DNA of 6,646 bases, from assembly GCA_017394475.1 (NCBI GenBank), contig JAFPYQ010000013.1:1-6646 (forward strand), read 5' to 3'. Position numbers and translations under genes: made by a program. Below, one piece after another: positions 4,800 to 6,646 of the stretch; the first letter of the stretch is position 1; every line of letters begins with the position of its first letter. The stretch comes from Oscillospiraceae bacterium (GTDB lineage: Bacteria; Bacillota; Clostridia; Oscillospirales; Ruminococcaceae). The notes below the pieces were generated by a model. That model ran no database searches. It was not told where the DNA came from and saw only the letters and a list, made by a program, of their open reading frames with translations.

Positions 4800-5393
4800 A
4801 TGGGAAATGAATGGAAAAACACCGAATGGCAGAAAAAACTGAAAAACAAGCCTGTAAGATACTGGATACGTGACGAGATCGAAGAGATAATCAAGGAAGA
4901 ACAGATCGACAGAAAAAGATTCTATGAAGCTTCAAAATATGATCATTTTCGTATCATCAACAGATTTTACTATTCCTTTTTTGCTCATGAAAACAGAAGA
5001 AAGCCCGATACGACCGATCTTGGCTGCCTGTGGCTCAGGTTTCGCAAAGGTCTGGAGCAGTCTGAGATCATTCGATGGGGAGAGGGCTGGTGTGAGTATA
5101 TCAGCATTATAGCATCTCTGATACCGACTGAATGCGCCGATAAAATGCATTATCTGATACTCAGTCAGGGCTGGGTCTATGAAGGGTATATCCCGGAGAT
5201 CATTGCTGTTCTGCAGGAGACCGACTGCTGCCTTGACGATTTTTGTGTGGTCTCAAAAAAATACGCCTATATGATAGTGCACACCGATGACGGAGAGTGT
5301 ATGTTCTCCCTGACAAACAGGAACGCCATATCATATATGAAAAGATCCCCGCAGGCAGCAGTGTGCCGGCAGGGATCTTGTACGAGCCTATGA
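4800..5393 (+). CDS. Hypothetical protein, possibly DUF6756-like
   Basis: I do not recognise this 197-residue protein with certainty. It has no signal peptide and no membrane segment, is rich in charged and aromatic residues, and starts with a basic-acidic helical stretch (residues 5-40). The segment WVYEGYIPEIIAVLQE (125-140) followed by DDFCVVSKKYAYMI resembles, from memory, the C-terminal half of DUF6756-type proteins; this is tentative. A profile search with residues 15-172 would decide. The start is secure: SD AAGGAGGGG (4787-4794) five bases before ATG. Codon use differs from the upstream operon, with more AAA and AGA and fewer GC-ending codons, hinting at a different origin. No good promoter fits between the upp terminator and the SD. 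Residues 181-197 are encoded by the terminator of the convergent aroQ, so the tail may be a chance extension. Confidence 0.75.
   Translation: MGNEWKNTEWQKKLKNKPVRYWIRDEIEEIIKEEQIDRKRFYEASKYDHFRIINRFYYSFFAHENRRKPDTTDLGCLWLRFRKGLEQSEIIRWGEGWCEYISIIASLIPTECADKMHYLILSQGWVYEGYIPEIIAVLQETDCCLDDFCVVSKKYAYMIVHTDDGECMFSLTNRNAISYMKRSPQAAVCRQGSCTSL
5340..5379 (-). terminator. Intrinsic terminator of aroQ, inside the convergent gene
   Basis: On the minus strand AAGATCCC (5379-5372), GC, TGCC, a 6-base loop, GGCA, GC and GGGATC form a stem with two mismatched positions (5350/5371 and 5353/5368), followed by TTTT (5343-5340). On the plus strand the arm is followed by TTGTACG, which is poor, so the minus strand is served. 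It lies 18 bases past the aroQ stop and overlaps the last 13 or so codons of the plus-strand gene. Confidence 0.75.
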
Positions 5394-5396
5394 TCA

Positions 5397-5816
5397 TCAT
5401 CTGAAATATTCCAGTGCGCACAGATAGCTCTTTTTGCCAAGGCCTGCTATAACGCCTGTGCATATAGGGGATATAACGGAATGGTGGCGGAATTCCTCCC
5501 GCTTGTGGACATTTGATATATGCACCTCTATGACGGGGATGTGTATCGCAGCGATGGCATCCCTTATGGCATAGCTGTAATGGGTGAAGGCTCCTGCGTT
5601 TATTATTATGCCGTCGAACTTAGTGCGGGCATCGTGAAGGGCATCTATTATGGCGCCCTCGTGATTTGACTGGAAGAACTCCGTTTCAAAGCCCAGCTCG
5701 TCGCCTCTCTGACGTATCTCCGCGCACAGGGACTCGTAGGTGTCCTCACCGTATATGCCGGGCTCCCTTTCACCCAGGAGATTTAAGTTTGGTCCGTTTA
5801 TTATAAGAATTTTCAT
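5397..5816 (-). CDS. aroQ: 3-dehydroquinate dehydratase, type II
   Basis: Third step of the shikimate pathway: 3-dehydroquinate to 3-dehydroshikimate, by the dodecameric type II enzyme. The 139 residues match the family. Motifs: [18 protein letters not shown] (6-23) with R17 and the catalytic Y22, FFQSNHEG (47-54), [17 protein letters not shown] (71-87), and [17 protein letters not shown] (97-113) with H99 and R110. All catalytic positions are present. The start ATG (5816-5814) is preceded by SD GAGG (5828-5825). The gene is convergent with the plus-strand gene, with only 3 bases between their stop codons. Upstream on the same strand a terminator ends directly at the SD, leaving no clear room for a promoter, so expression may rely on read-through or on a start site near the end of the preceding gene. 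No other aro gene is in the window. Confidence 0.96.
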   Translation of the reverse strand: MKILIINGPNLNLLGEREPGIYGEDTYESLCAEIRQRGDELGFETEFFQSNHEGAIIDALHDARTKFDGIIINAGAFTHYSYAIRDAIAAIHIPVIEVHISNVHKREEFRHHSVISPICTGVIAGLGKKSYLCALEYFR

Positions 5817-5828
5817 GTCATTTTCCTC

Positions 5829-5857
5829 AAAAACACCGTACCCGGGGGTACGGTGTT
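5829..5857 (-). terminator. Perfect hairpin with T-run between the wall-binding protein gene and aroQ
   Basis: AACACCGTACC (5832-5842) and GGTACGGTGTT (5847-5857) form a perfect 11-bp stem with a 4-base loop. On the minus strand it is followed by a run of five T (5833-5829), a textbook intrinsic terminator 22 bases past the stop at 5880. The T-run ends at the aroQ SD (5828-5821). It could end the upstream transcript completely, act as an attenuator, or hide the aroQ SD. Confidence 0.85.
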
Positions 5858-5879
5858 ATGTTTTGCTATGGGATAAGAG

Positions 5880-6646
5880 TTATGAGAGTGAATCCAGGAG
5901 AGCGTTGAAGGAGCTCATATCGCCGTTTTCATAATCCTTTACGATCTCGGGGGAAACTACCAGGTAGTATACGAACTCATCGGTATCATAGATGAAAGCC
6001 CATGTGGTGCTTGTCTCGTATGCTTCAAAATCATAAGCTCTGCTCTCGGGAACATACTTGTAGCCCTGCTTCTTGAGCTTTTCTGCATATTTCTTCTTCA
6101 TGGAGTGGTCGGAGCTCATGGAGCCGTACATAGCCAGCTTATCCGAAGAGTCGAACACATATACGTCGAAATTGACATCATCCTTCTGCAGATCGGAGTT
6201 GTTCATGCAGAAGATGAACTTGTCCTCATAGCCCTCGCAGATATCGTAGCGCTTTTTGAGGGTCTTCATTGCCTTGTCATAGGAGGTGCCGAAGGTTATC
6301 TTAGCGGTGCTGTCCTTGGTTGCCTTGCCCTGGAGCGCTCCTCTGCTGTCAAAGTTATAGGTAGTGCCGTCTATCTTGACATTGCCTGTTGCGGCATAGC
6401 CCTTTTCGGTGAAATAGTACTTCTCGCCGCTCAGGGTGACCCATCCTGTGCGCATAACGCCGTCTTTGCCGAAGTAGTAGCGCTTCTTGCTGATGGTCCT
6501 CCAGCCGGTAGCCATCTTGCCCCTCTTTGTGGGGATGAAGTAGTAGGTATCGTTGTTTATCGTCTTGAAGCCCGAATATGCGATGCCCTTCTTGTCGAAA
6601 TAGAACTTGCTGCCGTCTATGGTCTTCCAGCCTGTCAGCTTCTTGC
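5880..6646 (-). CDS. Protein with wall-binding (choline/glucan-binding type) repeats and unknown C-terminal domain; 5' end outside window
   Basis: The open frame runs in from the right edge: 254 residues and a TAA stop (5882-5880) are visible, first full codon at 6644-6642. The Met at 6515 is inside a repeat and is not the true start. Visible residues 1-103 hold about five repeats of 20-22 residues with the pattern TGWxTIxGxxYYFxxxG (for example ATGWRTISKKRYYFGKDG), typical of CW_binding_1 modules in secreted wall-anchored proteins. Residues about 105-254 form a separate, unrecognised alpha/beta-looking domain that starts near ITFGTSYDKAMKTLKK, is rich in Tyr, Phe, Lys and Asp, and has no clear catalytic motif. 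The N-terminus, with signal peptide and perhaps an enzyme domain, lies outside. The protein is presumably secreted and held on the wall by the repeats. A terminator follows directly. Confidence 0.85.
   Translation of the reverse strand, partial: KKLTGWKTIDGSKFYFDKKGIAYSGFKTINNDTYYFIPTKRGKMATGWRTISKKRYYFGKDGVMRTGWVTLSGEKYYFTEKGYAATGNVKIDGTTYNFDSRGALQGKATKDSTAKITFGTSYDKAMKTLKKRYDICEGYEDKFIFCMNNSDLQKDDVNFDVYVFDSSDKLAMYGSMSSDHSMKKKYAEKLKKQGYKYVPESRAYDFEAYETSTTWAFIYDTDEFVYYLVVSPEIVKDYENGDMSSFNALLDSLS
6336..6644 (-). repeat. Array of about five wall-binding repeats
   Basis: Units of 20-22 codons begin at about 6644, 6581, 6515, 6455 and 6395. Each has a Gly-aromatic pair and a YYF-type aromatic cluster; the last unit is the most diverged (TGNVKIDGTTYNFD). 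The array probably continues past the right edge, because the first unit is already in register at the window end. Confidence 0.8.

Overview
The window looks like a chromosomal segment from a Gram-positive, anaerobic gut-type Firmicute, most likely a Ruminococcus-like member of the Oscillospiraceae. The clues are strong Shine-Dalgarno (SD) sites, a lipoprotein with an acidic Ser/Thr/Asp linker and bacterial Ig-like (Big_2) repeats, choline/glucan-binding-type wall-binding repeats, an rpiB-upp gene pair and an MsmX/UgpC-type sugar ABC ATPase. The taxonomic call is an inference from protein style, not from a marker gene.

Layout. (1) Bases 1-417, minus strand: N-terminal 139 codons of a sugar-type ABC ATPase, cut by the left edge exactly at the end of its LSGGQ signature. 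It has its own promoter at 529-557 and a hairpin in its leader. (2) Bases 418-1167: a 750-base stretch with no convincing protein gene. It is not empty. From 661 to 943 lies a series of inverted repeats that nest as RNA helices, including two perfect 8-bp helices interleaved as a classical H-type pseudoknot. G-U pairs that work only on the plus strand suggest a plus-strand structured RNA. A strong SD followed by an immediate start-stop (ATGTAA) comes next, then a good promoter (1012-1040) and a second structured leader (1070-1150). (3) Bases 1168-4691, plus strand: a tight four-gene run made of a VanY-family carboxypeptidase lipoprotein with three Big_2 repeats, a class I SAM methyltransferase, rpiB and upp, closed by a strong terminator. 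(4) Bases 4800-5393, plus strand: a 197-residue protein of unknown function whose 3' end overlaps the terminator of the convergent gene. (5) Minus strand from the right edge: the C-terminal 254 residues of a protein with about five wall-binding repeats and an unrecognised C-terminal domain, a terminator at 5829-5857, then aroQ (type II dehydroquinase), whose own terminator lies inside the gene at 4800-5393.

How the parts fit. The plus-strand operon joins an extracellular peptidoglycan-trimming enzyme to pentose-phosphate isomerisation and uracil salvage; rpiB near upp is a recurrent Firmicute arrangement, while the first two genes look like accessory additions. The minus-strand wall-binding protein is a second surface protein. 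No CRISPR array, tRNA, rRNA, transposase or phage gene was seen. The item most worth a second look is the candidate structured RNA at 661-943, followed by the terminator that sits directly on the aroQ SD.
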